Part shown: piece after piece, positions 16,502 to 23,912 of the stretch | Layout: each line of letters opens with the position of its first letter | How positions within the stretch are numbered: the stretch's first letter is position 1 | Assembly (NCBI RefSeq): GCF_029961765.1 | Contig: NZ_CP124681.1 | Location: 5,518,001-5,582,000 of the forward strand | DNA length: 64,000 nucleotides | Direction: 5' to 3' | Source: Nocardioides sp. QY071 | GTDB taxonomy: Bacteria; Actinomycetota; Actinomycetes; Propionibacteriales; Nocardioidaceae | The notes under the pieces: model-generated | Told to the model about the DNA's origin: nothing | The model's database searches: none | The model's input: the letters and a program-made list of their open reading frames with translations, nothing else | Made by a program: the position numbers and the translations under genes

Positions 16502-16566
16502 CTAGATGAGTAGGTCGAAGGGCTCGCACGCTGCGCTCGCACGATCCCTTCGACCTACTCATCTAG
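16502..16566. repeat. 65-bp perfect palindrome (21-bp arms) in a divergent promoter region
   Basis: Arms 16502-16522 and 16546-16566 are exact reverse complements, starting CTAGATGAGTAGGTCGAAGG. The 23-nt loop holds two direct copies of GCTCGCACG (16522-16530 and 16535-16543), the first starting at the last base of the arm. Genes on both sides start here and run away from it, so it is not a terminator. The GGTCGA...TCGACC layout recalls short intergenic repeats of related genomes. Confidence 0.75.
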
Positions 16567-16619
16567 TGGTGCGTCGCCGCCAGCGATGAGTCCGTGCCGT
16601 CGTACCGGTCCGTTCCTGC

Positions 16620-16985
16620 ATGGCGAGCCTCGACGACGTCCGCCCCCTGGCCGACGAGCTGGAGCGGTCCTACCCGGTCTACGTCCGCAACCGGCTGAAG
16701 TTCCGGGTCGGCCAGATCGTGTACGCCGCGTTCTCCCTCGACGAGACGATCATGGGCTTCGCGTTCCCGAAGGAGGAGCGGGACGCGCTCGTCGCCGGTG
16801 AGCCGGACAAGTTCCACCTGCCGGCCGAGTCGGACCTGCGGTTCCACTGGGTGCACGCCGTGCTCGCCGCCCTGGAGCCGGCCGAGGCGCGCGAGCTGGT
16901 GGTCGACGCGTGGCGGATGGTCGTGCCGCAGAAGGTGTCGCGGGCCTACGACCTCACGCACCCCGAGGGACCGGGCGAACCCTGA
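16620..16985 (+). CDS. MmcQ/YjbR family protein
   Basis: 121 residues. The fold pattern of YjbR/MmcQ proteins is visible: VRNRLKFRVGQIVYAAFS, then the K-E-E-R segment FPKEERDALVAGEPDKFHLP, and a C-terminal helix with ARELVVDAWRMVVPQKV. These small proteins resemble a DNA-binding fold, but their role is not established. The ATG start is 54 bp after the palindrome. Confidence 0.7.
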   Translation: MASLDDVRPLADELERSYPVYVRNRLKFRVGQIVYAAFSLDETIMGFAFPKEERDALVAGEPDKFHLPAESDLRFHWVHAVLAALEPAEARELVVDAWRMVVPQKVSRAYDLTHPEGPGEP

Positions 16986-16999
16986 GGATCCGCTCCCGT

Positions 17000-17770
17000 T
17001 CAGCGCTTGCCGTCGATCAGCGCCGCCAGCCCGTCGAGGGTGCGCGCGAGGCCGAACCGCCAGGCCCGGTCGGCGTTCCACGCACTCCCCTGGGCCTCGC
17101 CGGCGGCGGCACCGACCCGGACCGCCCGCGGGTAGGCCTCGGGGTCGAGGGCGCGCGCCAGGATCGGCTGGTTGGCCGCCCACCAGTCGGCGTCGCTCAT
17201 CGCGCTGTCGGTGCTCGCGCGGGCGGCGTCGTGGGCCGCGCGGCAGTGGGCGTGCACGAAGCCGAGCAGGTAGGTGAGCGCGGCGTCGGTGTCGACGTCG
17301 CCGAGCCCGGTGCCGTCGTACGCCGCCAGCTCGTGCTCGTACTTCGCCAGCACACCGGGGCCGAGCGGCGGCCGGCTCAGCGCGGCGACCTCGGTCAACC
17401 ACGGATGGGTGAGCAGGAGGTCGCGGTTGGCCTCCGCGACGCGGGTCAGCCGGGTCCGCCACGACCGCGCACGCCAGGCCGGTCGTGGCATCGCGAGGTA
17501 CACCGCGTCGACCATCAGGTCGAGCAGCTCGGGCTTGCCGGGCACGTAGGTGTAGACCGACATCGCCGAGATCCCGACCTGCTCGGCCAGCGCACGGGTG
17601 GTCACGGCGGCCAGTCCCTGCTCGTCGGCGAGGCCGAGTGCGGCCGTGACGAGCTGCTCGACGCTCACCGAGCGGCCCGGTCCCTTGCGTCGGAGACCTG
17701 CCGACGGGTCGCCCCACAGCAGCGCCAAGGTCCGGCTGGGCTCTCCTGCTCCGGTGCTGATCCTCGCCAC
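17000..17770 (-). CDS. TetR family transcriptional regulator
   Basis: 256 residues. An N-terminal extension of about 30 residues (GPGRSVSVEQLV) precedes the HTH (TTRALAEQVGISAMSVYTYV). The C-terminal half matches the TetR C-terminal domain of the TetR/AcrR drug-response group (LGFVHAHCRAAHDA). The GTG at 17770 is used. The gene is divergent from a VOC gene, and a 16-bp perfect palindrome lies between them, so the VOC gene and itself are the probable targets. Confidence 0.87.
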   Translation of the reverse strand: MARISTGAGEPSRTLALLWGDPSAGLRRKGPGRSVSVEQLVTAALGLADEQGLAAVTTRALAEQVGISAMSVYTYVPGKPELLDLMVDAVYLAMPRPAWRARSWRTRLTRVAEANRDLLLTHPWLTEVAALSRPPLGPGVLAKYEHELAAYDGTGLGDVDTDAALTYLLGFVHAHCRAAHDAARASTDSAMSDADWWAANQPILARALDPEAYPRAVRVGAAAGEAQGSAWNADRAWRFGLARTLDGLAALIDGKR

Positions 17771-17798
17771 GGGAACAGTTTCGCATATCTGTACGTTG

Positions 17799-17814
17799 TA
17801 CACTGTACAGTGTA
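17799..17814. promoter_or_regulatory. 16-bp perfect palindrome, TetR operator
   Basis: TACACTGT/ACAGTGTA, a perfect palindrome between divergent tetR and VOC genes, 29 bp before the TetR start codon and 25 bp before the VOC start codon. AT-rich context indicates overlapping promoters. Confidence 0.7.
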
Positions 17815-17839
17815 TGAAGAAAAGCACCCGAGGAGGACC

Positions 17840-18241
17840 ATGAACATCACCGCCACCGCCGTCTCCCTGAACGTCACCGACGTCGAGGCCTCCGCCGCCT
17901 GGGCCCGGCGCCACCTCGGCTTCACCGAGGCGATGGCCGCCGACGGGTTCTGCTCGCTCGAGCACCCGCAGTCCGGGATGAACCTGATCTACCTGCGCAC
18001 CGGGTTGGCCAGCTTCAAGCCGGCCTCCGCCGCCGGGCACGCCGACGGCCTGCTCGTCGTGTTCACCGTCGACGACATCGACGCGGACCACGCCCGGCTG
18101 CGGTCCGAGGGGGTCGAGATCGTGACCCCGATCGAGACAGAGCCGTGGGGTGAGCGCTACTTCCAGATGGCCGACCCCAACGGGGTGATCTACCAGCTCG
18201 TGCAGTGGGTCGCCCCGACCGACCCGCAGTACGCGGGCTGA
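17840..18241 (+). CDS. VOC family protein (glyoxalase/bleomycin-resistance type)
   Basis: 133 residues. A single VOC domain with AVSLNVTDVEASAAWARRHL at the start and WGERYFQMADPNGVIYQLVQW at the end, the latter typical of bleomycin/glyoxalase-like proteins. AGGAGG sits five bases before the ATG. With a divergent TetR it forms a small inducible detoxification-type unit; the compound is unknown. Confidence 0.86.
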   Translation: MNITATAVSLNVTDVEASAAWARRHLGFTEAMAADGFCSLEHPQSGMNLIYLRTGLASFKPASAAGHADGLLVVFTVDDIDADHARLRSEGVEIVTPIETEPWGERYFQMADPNGVIYQLVQWVAPTDPQYAG

Positions 18242-18272
18242 CTCCCTCGGCTCCACGCGGCGGGGGTGGTGG

Positions 18273-18836
18273 TCACCGCAGCCACTCCCGCCGCAGCAGG
18301 CCGAACACCCACGAGTCCGACACGACACCGTCGACCACACAGTCCTCGCGCAGCGTCCCCTCCCGCACGAACCCGACCTTCTCCAGGACCCGCGCCGAGG
18401 CGAGGTTGCGGGTGTCCGTCTCGGCCTGCACCCGGTTGAGGTCCCAGGTGGCGAACGCCCAGGCCAGCACCTCCCGGACCGCCTCCGTCGCGTACCCGCG
18501 GCCCCACGCGGCCTCGGTCAGGCAGTAGCCCAGCACGGCGCTGCGGTACGCCGGGTTCCAGCCGCTCACGCTGCACCAGCCGAGGAACGCCCCGTCCTCA
18601 CGGCGCTCCAGCGCCAGTCGCGCCCCGGTCCCGTCCGCCGCCAGCTGTCTGCTCCGCTCGACGAACGCGACGGCCCGACCGGGATCGGTCCACGGCGGGG
18701 AGTCCCAGTAGCGCAGCACGAACGCGTCGCTGTGCAGCGCGAACAGCTCGTCCGCATCGGCCTCGGCGACCGGGCGCAGGATCAGCCGCTCGGTGGCCAG
18801 GGTCGGTGTCGGCAGCAGCGGGCGCCCGGGGGTCAC
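18273..18836 (-). CDS. GNAT acetyltransferase, RimJ/RimL type
   Basis: 187 residues. The RimJ/RimL pattern is clear: LATERLILRPVAEADADELF at the start, LGYCLTEAAWGRGYATEAV for acetyl-CoA binding (Q/R-x2-G-x-G/A equivalent is WGRGYA) and NLASARVLEKVGFVREG at the end. It acetylates N-termini of proteins or related amines; the specific substrate is unknown. The GTG at 18836 overlaps the end of the LysR gene by four bases, so the two are coupled. Confidence 0.86.
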   Translation of the reverse strand: MTPGRPLLPTPTLATERLILRPVAEADADELFALHSDAFVLRYWDSPPWTDPGRAVAFVERSRQLAADGTGARLALERREDGAFLGWCSVSGWNPAYRSAVLGYCLTEAAWGRGYATEAVREVLAWAFATWDLNRVQAETDTRNLASARVLEKVGFVREGTLREDCVVDGVVSDSWVFGLLRREWLR

Positions 18837-19729
18837 GTGACCACCATGGCCGACGTCGCCGCGTCGGCCGCCGCCGCGAACGCCCGGACCAGCGGCGAGC
18901 TGCCCGAGGTCCGCCACACCAGCGCCCAGCGCACCGTGGGCGCGCCGTCGAGCGGGAGGTAGGCGACCCCCGGCCACGGGAAGTAGCGCCGCCCCTCGTC
19001 GGGCACGGGGCACACGACCGCGCCGGCCGCCACCAGCGCGAGGATCTCCTGGTACGTCGAGGCCGCCGGCCCGCGCGGGACCTCTCGTCCGGCCGGCGTC
19101 CGCTCCGGCAGGACCGCCTCGAGCCACGACTGCGGCGCGGGCCCCCGGACCGTGGGGACCGCGTGGTCGGCCAGCGCCTCGATGTCCACCCGGCCCGCCG
19201 CGGCCAGCGGATGGTCCTCCGCCGTCATCACCCGCAGTGGCTCCGCTCTCAGGACCGGCCCGACCGTCAGGTCCGGCTCCTCGACCGGGAGCCACGAGGT
19301 GAGCACGTCGACCGCGCCGGACCGCAGGGCGGTGAACGGATCGCTGAACACGACCTCGTGGAAGCGCAGCTCGACGCCGGGGTGACTGGCCCGGAACCGC
19401 TCCAGCACGGGCTCCAGCTGGTGCACCTGCGCACCCATGAAGCCGAGCGTCAGGGTGCCGGACATCCCGCGCGCCGCGACCGCCGCCGCGGTGATGGCGG
19501 CGCCGATGCCGTCGTACGCCGGCCGGAGGCCGTCGCGGAGCACCTCGCCGACCGAGGTGAGCTCGACGCGCCGGCTCGTACGGGCGAACAGCGCCGCCCC
19601 GATCGCCCGCTCCTGCTTGCGGATCGCCTGGCTCACCCGCGACACCGAGACGTGCAGCCGCTGCGCCGTACGACCGAAGTGGAGCTCGTCGGCGAGGGTC
19701 AGGAAGATCTCGATCTCGCGCAGCTCCAC
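18833..19729 (-). CDS. LysR family transcriptional regulator
   Basis: 298 residues. The N-terminal wHTH (LHFGRTAQRLHVSVSRVSQAIRKQE) and the periplasmic-binding-like effector domain (LTLGFMGAQVHQLEPVLERF, then PVPDEGRRYFPW) are typical. GGAGG lies six bases before the GTG at 19729, which decides against the GTG at 19735. It is followed by a GNAT gene in the same direction. The usual LysR target lies divergently, but no clear gene starts within 290 bp upstream; the nearest gene upstream is transcribed in the same direction. Confidence 0.86.
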   Translation of the reverse strand: MELREIEIFLTLADELHFGRTAQRLHVSVSRVSQAIRKQERAIGAALFARTSRRVELTSVGEVLRDGLRPAYDGIGAAITAAAVAARGMSGTLTLGFMGAQVHQLEPVLERFRASHPGVELRFHEVVFSDPFTALRSGAVDVLTSWLPVEEPDLTVGPVLRAEPLRVMTAEDHPLAAAGRVDIEALADHAVPTVRGPAPQSWLEAVLPERTPAGREVPRGPAASTYQEILALVAAGAVVCPVPDEGRRYFPWPGVAYLPLDGAPTVRWALVWRTSGSSPLVRAFAAAADAATSAMVVT

Positions 19730-19766
19730 GTCCACCCTCCGCGTTCTCCGCCACGTGAGGCACGCC

Positions 19767-19794
19767 CGATCGTGAACCTCACGGTGAACGATCG
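19767..19794. promoter_or_regulatory. Inverted repeat upstream of lysR; surrounding 299 bp otherwise empty
   Basis: CGATCGT (19767-19773) and ACGATCG (19788-19794) flank a 14-bp centre that itself contains GTGA...CAC...TGAAC symmetry, 38 bp before the LysR start. It may be the LysR autoregulatory site. The interval 19730-20028 holds no other convincing feature. Confidence 0.4.
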
Positions 19795-20028
19795 TAGCGG
19801 GATCGCCCGTTGTTCCGGACCGGGGCCGACAGCAGGCTGAACCGCGTGAGACCCCACCCAGCACAGGAGAAGCTCGTCCCCTCACCCGCCGGTGTCGACC
19901 GCGCCGTCCCACGCAGGCACGGGCTGCCCCGATGCACGAGGCCGAGGCGACGCGTGGAGACCGCGTCGTGCTCGACCCCGGCGAAGCGATCCGTCCCCGC
20001 CCGACCGAGCGGCGCGGTCGCTGCGTCG

Positions 20029-20466
20029 TCATCCGGCGAGGGGGTTCCTCGAGAACGCGCGAGCGACCGACGGGCGCAGGAGCCCGAGGGCGACGGGCAG
20101 GAGCAGGACCCCGAAGCAGGCCTGCTCGACCTTCATCCAGGCGGGATAGCCGGAGTCGGGCGAGACGACCAGCGCGGCGATGCCGAGCGGAGCCAGGATG
20201 CCGATCAGCCGGATCCGGACGAACGCCGAGCGGTCGGCTCGGCTGCGCGCCCGCCGCACCAGGGCCACGAGCCACAGCCCGCCGAGTGCATAGAAGGCCG
20301 AGCGGACCCAGACCACCCAGTTGACGAGGTCGGACCCGGCGATCTGTAGGACGGCGGCCGCGACGAGCGTCAGCGCGGACACGCCGGCGAGGAAGGCGAA
20401 CACGCCGCCGGCGTACCGCATCACGGCGTCGGCTCGCGGTGGCAGCGTCGATGTTGTTACTTGCAT
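20029..20466 (-). CDS. Small four-helix membrane protein
   Basis: 145 residues with four hydrophobic segments: FAFLAGVSALTLVAAAVLQI, LVNWVVWVRSAFYALGGLWLV, IGILAPLGIAALVVS and a last one with ACFGVLLLPVALGLL. It matches no family I recognise with certainty; DUF4345-like or similar small membrane proteins are possible. The ATG at 20466 lies inside the first of two operators (20457-20472) shared with the divergent TetR gene, so this protein is the likely TetR target. Confidence 0.72.
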   Translation of the reverse strand: MQVTTSTLPPRADAVMRYAGGVFAFLAGVSALTLVAAAVLQIAGSDLVNWVVWVRSAFYALGGLWLVALVRRARSRADRSAFVRIRLIGILAPLGIAALVVSPDSGYPAWMKVEQACFGVLLLPVALGLLRPSVARAFSRNPLAG

Positions 20467-20492
20467 GAGTAAGTTCTTACCTGTACAAGTAA
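20457..20492. promoter_or_regulatory. Two tandem TetR-type operators, exactly 20 bp apart
   Basis: TTACTTGCATGAGTAA (20457-20472) and TTACCTGTACAAGTAA (20477-20492) are both near-palindromes of the pattern TTAC-Y-TG-Y-A-Y-R-AGTAA. The start positions differ by 20 bp. The first overlaps the start codon of the membrane protein gene. Confidence 0.72.
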
Positions 20493-20548
20493 GATCGGTC
20501 AAGTCGCCCTGGCGCCGGCCGGGCACCCGAGCCTGCGAGGATGACGCC

Positions 20549-21091
20549 ATGACCAGTGGTCGTCGCGAGCGCATCCTCGAGGCCGCCCTGGTCGTCGTGG
20601 CCCGCGAGGGGTGCCACGGCCTGTCCTTCGCCAAGGTCGTGGAGGAGGCCGGCGTCAGCAGCACCCGGCTGATCTCCTACCACTTCGGCTCCCGTGACGA
20701 CCTGCTCCGGGAGGCGTTCGGCCTCGTGCTCGCCAAGGCCGGCGCGTTCATGGGGCCGCGCATCGCCGCCGAGTCCTCGATGCGCGGCAAGATCCGGGCC
20801 TACGTCGTCAGCAACCTGCAGTTCCTCGAGGAGAACCCCGTCGACGCGCGGGCGGCCATCGAGCTCGCGAGCGCCCTCCCGAGCGACCCGGGAGGCCTCG
20901 AGCTCCTCGAGAGCGGGTTCCGGGACGGCCAGAGGTCCGGAGAGCTGCGGGACTTCGACGCGCACGTCATGGCCGTCGCCCTGCGGGGGGCGATCGACGC
21001 CTCGGTGCTGGACATCGTCGACCACGGCGCGGACGCTGCCCGGGTCGGCGCCGAGCTCGCCGAGCTCTTCGACCGAGCCGTCCGGGCCTGA
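20549..21091 (+). CDS. TetR family transcriptional regulator
   Basis: 180 residues. HTH FAKVVEEAGVSSTRLISYHF, then a helical half with LQFLEENPVDARAAIELA and GAIDASVLDIVDHG. The ATG at 20549 begins directly at the short N-terminal arm. It is divergent from the membrane protein gene and the paired sites lie between them. A YCII-like gene follows 46 bp downstream. Confidence 0.87.
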   Translation: MTSGRRERILEAALVVVAREGCHGLSFAKVVEEAGVSSTRLISYHFGSRDDLLREAFGLVLAKAGAFMGPRIAAESSMRGKIRAYVVSNLQFLEENPVDARAAIELASALPSDPGGLELLESGFRDGQRSGELRDFDAHVMAVALRGAIDASVLDIVDHGADAARVGAELAELFDRAVRA

Positions 21092-21137
21092 GGGCGACCG
21101 GGGCTCAGCCTGCGACACCCGCCGGAAAGGAACCGAC

Positions 21138-21482
21138 ATGACCACACCCGTCACCGATGCACAGATCAGGGACCTCGCCGCGACCGCGGCACCAGCCACC
21201 ATCGGCGTCCTCCACTGGACCGCGGACCGGCACCAGGACGGTGCCGCCGAGGTCGAGCTGGAGCACCAGCGCCGGATGGTCACGCTGCGTGCCGAGGGCG
21301 TCATCGCGGTCCTCGTCCCGGTCCTCTCCGACACCCTGGCCGGCCTCGCCGTCATGACCGTCGGGGTCGACGAGGCCGCCGCGCTGTTCGCCGAGGACCC
21401 CTGCGTCCGGGCCGGCATGATGACCTACGAGGTCCACGCCTGCCTCACCTTCCCCGGCGACGCGGTCCCCGGGGGCGCGTGA
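21138..21482 (+). CDS. Small hypothetical protein, possibly YCII/dimeric alpha-beta barrel
   Basis: 114 residues. The pattern beta-alpha-beta with GVLHWTADRHQDGAAEVELE, RMVTLRAEGVIAVLVPVLSD, then a beta strand and EAAALFAEDPCVRAGMMTYEVHACLTF at the end is like YCII-related proteins, where an acidic or His residue near the centre is catalytic. GGAAAGGA precedes the ATG. It may form an operon with the TetR gene. Function not shown. Confidence 0.65.
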   Translation: MTTPVTDAQIRDLAATAAPATIGVLHWTADRHQDGAAEVELEHQRRMVTLRAEGVIAVLVPVLSDTLAGLAVMTVGVDEAAALFAEDPCVRAGMMTYEVHACLTFPGDAVPGGA

Positions 21483-21491
21483 CCTCTCGGC

Positions 21492-22031
21492 TCAGCTGCC
21501 TTCGCGCAGGTAGAGGTCACGCAGCAGGCCGATCTCACCACCGTGGTGCGCGACCTCGTCGAGCGCGTGCAACGCGAGCTTCAGGTAGCGCTCGTCGGCC
21601 CAGCCTCCCGGCCCGCGGCCCATCGGCGCCAGCAGGCGCTCGTCGCCGAGGGCCGCGATGCGGGAGACGAAGCGCTCCCAGTCCTCTGCGAGCGCTCGGA
21701 CACCCTCCTTCGCGGTGCCCGGCCACGCCAGGCGGTCGCCGAAGTCCGGTTCGTCCTCGAAGAAGTGGATCACGTAGCCCCGCAGGCAGCCGGTGCCGAT
21801 GTGCATGATGCGCCAGGCGATCGTCGTGACGGGATCCGGCACGTCCGGGACCGACGCGGGGAACAGCTCGTCGACACCGAAGGCGCCGTCCTTGCCGGGC
21901 CTGACGGTGAGGCAGTCGTCGGCCGGCTCCCACAGGTACTCGGCGTCGGTCAGGCCATCAAGGCGACCGAAGAGACGCCGCCGCACGCCTTCGAAGGCCG
22001 CGAGCAGGTCGCGGGTGACGGGGTCAGGCAC
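21492..22031 (-). CDS. DinB family protein
   Basis: 179 residues, four-helix bundle type. Histidines expected for the metal site are seen in WRIMHIGTGCLRGYVIHFF and ALHALDEVAHHGGEIGLLRDLY. The family includes mycothiol-dependent thiol transferases in Actinobacteria as well as many of unknown role. It lies 16 bp downstream of dnaB on the same strand and could be read through from it. Confidence 0.8.
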   Translation of the reverse strand: MPDPVTRDLLAAFEGVRRRLFGRLDGLTDAEYLWEPADDCLTVRPGKDGAFGVDELFPASVPDVPDPVTTIAWRIMHIGTGCLRGYVIHFFEDEPDFGDRLAWPGTAKEGVRALAEDWERFVSRIAALGDERLLAPMGRGPGGWADERYLKLALHALDEVAHHGGEIGLLRDLYLREGS

Positions 22032-22047
22032 TTCGGCTCCACCAGCC

Positions 22048-23457
22048 TCAGTGGGCCATGTCGACGAACCGGCTGTAGTGACCCTGGAAGGCGACCACGA
22101 TGTCGCGGGTCGCGCCGTTGCGGTGCTTGGCGACGATCAGGTCGGCCTCGCCGGGGCGGGTCGACTCCTTCTCGTAGACGTCGTCGCGGTGGAGCAGGAC
22201 GACCATGTCGGCGTCCTGCTCGATGGAGCCGGACTCGCGCAGGTCGCTGACGGCGGGGCGCTTGTCGGCGCGCTGCTCGGGGCCACGGTTGAGCTGGGAG
22301 AGCGCGATGACCGGGATCTCCAGCTCCTTGGCGAGGAGCTTGATCTGGCGGGAGAACTCGGAGACCTCGAGCTGGCGGGACTCGACCTTCTTGCCCGAGC
22401 TCATCAGCTGGAGGTAGTCGATGACCATCAGCTTGAGGTCGTGCTTCTGCTTGAGCCGGCGCGCCTTGGCGCGGATCTCGGTCATCGTCATGTTGGGGGA
22501 GTCGTCGATGAACATGGGGGCCGCGGAGACCTTGGCGACGTGGCGGGCCAGGCGGTCCCACTCCTCGGTGCCCATCTTGCCGTTGCGGATGTGGTTGAGC
22601 GGGATCCGGGCCTCGGCGGAGAGCAGGCGCATGACGATCTCGCCGCGCGTCATCTCGAGGCTGAAGAAGGCGGCGGTGAGGTTGTTGTGGATGGCGGCGG
22701 CGCGGCAGAAGTCGAGTGCCAGCGTTGACTTGCCCATGGCGGGACGCGCGGCGACGACGATCATCTGGCCGGAGTGGAAGCCGTTGGTGAGCTCGTCGAA
22801 GTCGGCGAAGCCGGTCGGCACGCCGTAGATGCCGGCCTCGCGGTTCTCCATCGCCTCGATCTCGTCGAGGACGCCGTCCATGATGTCGGACAGGGGCGCG
22901 TAGTCCTCCGACTTGTTGCGGTCGGTGACCTTGTAGATCTCGGACTGGGCCTCGTTGACGATGCCCTCGACCTCGCCCTCGCCCGCGTAGCTGATCTGGA
23001 CGATCTTGGTGCCGGCGTTGACCAGGCGGCGCAGGATCGCCTTCTCGTAGACGATCTCGGCGTAGAAGCCGGCGTTGGCGGCGATCGGCACGTTGGCCGC
23101 GAGGGTGTGGAGGTACGGCGCGCCGCCGATCTTCTGCAGCTGGCCGCGCCGCTGCAGCTCGCCGGCGACGGTCACCATGTCGGCCGGCTCGCCGCGGCTG
23201 TAGAGGTCGAGGATCGCCTCGTGGATCTCCTCGTGGGCCGGACGGTAGTAGTCGTTGCCGCGGATGACCTCGACGACGTCGGCGATGGCGTCCTTGGAGA
23301 TGAGCATCGCGCCGAGCACCGACTGCTCGGCCGCCATGTCCTGCGGGGGCGTGCGACCGCCGGTCGGGGCCTCGCCGGGCTGGTACGGCGCGGGGCCGTC
23401 GCCGTACGCCTCGGGCGGCTCGGCGGTCCAGGCCGGCGGGTCGTCCGTGAGGCTCAC
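22048..23457 (-). CDS. dnaB: Replicative DNA helicase DnaB
   Basis: 469 residues. The N-terminal DnaB domain (AAEQSVLGAMLISKDAIADV) and RecA-like ATPase core are complete. Walker A ARPAMGKST is at 237-245, Walker B is KLMVIDYLQLM, and QLNRGPEQRADKRPAVSDLR, then ESGSIEQDAD follow. It forms the hexameric replicative helicase. No intein is inserted, unlike several mycobacterial dnaB genes. The GTG at 23457 has AAGGGGA eight bases upstream. It is flanked upstream by a 455-bp gene-free interval with DnaA-box-like sites. Confidence 0.97.
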   Translation of the reverse strand: MSLTDDPPAWTAEPPEAYGDGPAPYQPGEAPTGGRTPPQDMAAEQSVLGAMLISKDAIADVVEVIRGNDYYRPAHEEIHEAILDLYSRGEPADMVTVAGELQRRGQLQKIGGAPYLHTLAANVPIAANAGFYAEIVYEKAILRRLVNAGTKIVQISYAGEGEVEGIVNEAQSEIYKVTDRNKSEDYAPLSDIMDGVLDEIEAMENREAGIYGVPTGFADFDELTNGFHSGQMIVVAARPAMGKSTLALDFCRAAAIHNNLTAAFFSLEMTRGEIVMRLLSAEARIPLNHIRNGKMGTEEWDRLARHVAKVSAAPMFIDDSPNMTMTEIRAKARRLKQKHDLKLMVIDYLQLMSSGKKVESRQLEVSEFSRQIKLLAKELEIPVIALSQLNRGPEQRADKRPAVSDLRESGSIEQDADMVVLLHRDDVYEKESTRPGEADLIVAKHRNGATRDIVVAFQGHYSRFVDMAH

Positions 23458-23912
23458 GGTTGTGGTCCCCTTCCTGGTCGCGGTCTGCTCGGTCGTCCGG
23501 TGCCCAGCGTGCCGACCGGGTCCGACACAATCGTCGGGCGGTGGCCGGAACGAGCCACGGTGCGGCAACCTACGGGGCTGACCGGGGGCGCCGAAAGGGG
23601 CCTATCCACAAGGGTTGGGGATAACCCGGGGCAGGACGTGGACGACACGCGGACATGGTGTGCACGGGGTGGGGAGGAAGCTGTGGAGAAGGTGCGGTCG
23701 AAGTGGCCCGAAGCGCCTCTGACCTGCACAAACGCCGTCCGTGTCTTGTGGAGGGCAAAAAACTCGGGTGTGATCCCGTTCACCTTCTGGCCACCGGTCG
23801 GTCGGACCGGGTCCGCCGCGGCGCAGCCGCGGGCTACCACACCGGGACCCGAGTTTCCACAGCAGGACCCCACTTATCCACCGGCCCGTCGGGCAGCTGC
23901 TGGCGGCACCCG
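23458..23912. other. 455-bp gene-free interval with several DnaA-box-like 9-mers
   Basis: Nine-mers close to TTATCCACA occur at 23602-23610 (CTATCCACA), 23616-23624 (TTATCCCCA, minus strand), 23682-23690 (TTCTCCACA, minus strand), 23853-23861 (GTTTCCACA) and 23874-23882 (TTATCCACC). No convincing coding frame spans the interval. It may hold the dnaB promoter on its left and the MATE promoter on its right. Confidence 0.45.

Noticed and set aside
16502..16566. Palindrome as a transcription terminator
   Set aside because: Both adjacent genes are transcribed away from it.
18831..18842. GGTCACGTGACC as a parS site
   Set aside because: It shares only the CACGTG centre; the GTT/AAC arms needed for ParB are missing.
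19810..20349. A plus-strand open frame of 179 codons
   Set aside because: It crosses an intergenic region and the antisense of a membrane protein gene; composition is Arg/Pro-rich and no ribosome-binding site or homology is seen.
23458..23912. Interval upstream of dnaB as the chromosomal origin
   Set aside because: dnaA and dnaN are not here, the DnaA-box-like sites are degenerate, and parB/parS at the right edge place oriC beyond position 64000.
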